From positions 1 to 7,675 of the forward strand of contig JABWAJ010000260.1 of NCBI GenBank assembly GCA_013361075.1: a stretch of DNA of 7,675 bases. Direction: 5' to 3'. Source of the DNA: Saprospiraceae bacterium (GTDB lineage: Bacteria > Bacteroidota > Bacteroidia > Chitinophagales > Saprospiraceae). How positions within the stretch are numbered: the first letter of the stretch is position 1; each line of letters opens with the position of its first letter. Under the pieces are notes generated by a model. The model saw only the letters and a list, made by a program, of their open reading frames with translations, had not been told where the DNA came from and did no database searches. Below are positions 7,382-7,675 of the stretch, in pieces. The position numbers and the translations under genes are program-made.

Positions 7382-7594
7382 AAACAGGAGTCATCCCGAA
7401 TTTTTTCAAATCCGGATTTAGGCTTCGGTGAAGTCAATCGCTTGTAGATCAATGCATTCCTTCGACAAGCTCAGGAACAGTTTGAAATCATGGTGGCCAC
7501 GTGCGCCCTCTCTACCGCCGAGCGTCAGCTGTGCATAACGCCAGATGAACCCTCTGAGGTCTTTTTTAACCAAAATTCGGGATGACTCCTGTTT
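7382..7594. mobile_element. MITE-like 213-bp element with perfect 23-bp terminal inverted repeats
   Basis: Bases 7382-7404 (starting aaacaggagtcatcccg) are the exact reverse complement of 7572-7594 over 23 positions, separated by 167 bases. No plausible gene lies inside, so there is no transposase; the form is that of a non-autonomous miniature element or a large dispersed palindromic repeat. The interior is rich in small palindromes: aaatccggattt (7408-7419, perfect 12-mer), cttc-ggt-gaag (7423-7433), a stem ttcct/aggaa around 7457-7477, and gtggccac overlapping cacgtg (7493-7503). The sequence ctga occurs on both sides, one base outside each end (7377-7380 and 7596-7599), a possible 4-bp target duplication, though chance is likely for so short a match. 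It lies between the tdh gene and a convergent gene end. The mobile nature is inferred; the inverted repeat is seen directly. Confidence 0.7.
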
Positions 7595-7606
7595 CCTGAT
7601 TCAGCG

Positions 7607-7675
7607 CTACAAACTATTGTAATAGGCCAGAATCTTTACCAGATCAGCATCATTTTTCGGATCGAGCTGCTGTTC
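7607..7675 (-). CDS. C-terminal end of an unidentified convergent gene (partial)
   Basis: On the minus strand the frame is open from the window edge (7675) to a TAG at 7607-7609, encoding 22 residues: EQQLDPKNDADLVKILAYYN followed by SL. The composition is that of a soluble globular C-terminus with an amphipathic helix (DADLVKILAYYNSL), and codon use resembles the neighbours. The fragment is too short to assign a family; it shows no T9SS sorting motif. It would be convergent with tdh, with the 213-bp element between the two stop codons. The start and most of the gene lie outside the window. A chance open frame of this length is possible, so confidence is moderate. Confidence 0.5.
   Translation of the reverse strand, partial: EQQLDPKNDADLVKILAYYNSL

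Noticed and set aside
7500..7560. Integron attC-like site suggested by gcataacgcc
   Set aside because: The core does not fit the attC consensus (GTTRRRY/RYYYAAC), there is no paired second core, and no integrase or cassette structure is present.
7382..7594. Small gene or structured RNA such as a riboswitch in the 3' intergenic region
   Set aside because: No credible open frame or known riboswitch core was recognised, and the location between convergent stop codons does not suit a leader element.

Overview
The window looks like a chromosomal segment of a Bacteroidota member, most likely a Saprospiria-type (Lewinella/Haliscomenobacter-like) or related gliding lineage. This rests on a giant cell-surface protein with choice-of-anchor L, P domain, SprB repeats and a type B sorting domain of the type IX secretion system (T9SS), on the SDR-type L-threonine dehydrogenase usual in this phylum, and on start codons without clear Shine-Dalgarno sequences. 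Lineage below phylum is inference.

Layout. (1) Positions 2-5320 (+): the 3' part of one very large secreted adhesin-like gene. Its true start lies before the window; the reading frame is open from base 2. Visible order: choice-of-anchor L, Calx-beta-like, P domain, PKD-like with CxxC, FN3-like, twelve SprB-type repeats, a second PKD-like domain with CxxC, and the T9SS type B C-terminal domain. (2) 5321-5420: a short intergenic region dominated by an imperfect inverted repeat. (3) 5421-6323 (+): two small genes 12 bases apart, a secreted NTF2/SnoaL-like (DUF4440-like) protein and a stand-alone HSDR_N-type PD-(D/E)xK nuclease-fold protein with all expected active-site residues. (4) 6442-7380 (+): a complete SDR-type L-threonine 3-dehydrogenase. 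(5) 7381-7606: a 213-bp MITE-like element bounded by a perfect 23-bp inverted repeat; its ends resemble the inverted repeat in region 2. (6) 7607-7675 (-): the last 22 codons of a convergent gene that continues beyond the window.

The genes do not form one pathway. The adhesin belongs to surface attachment or gliding, the dehydrogenase to threonine catabolism, and the two small genes have no established joint role. The observations most worth following are the pair of related inverted-repeat elements that bracket the 5421-7380 gene block, the fixed two-cysteine architecture of the SprB repeats, and the orphan nuclease-fold gene. I found no convincing new defence or mobile system, RNA gene or CRISPR array.
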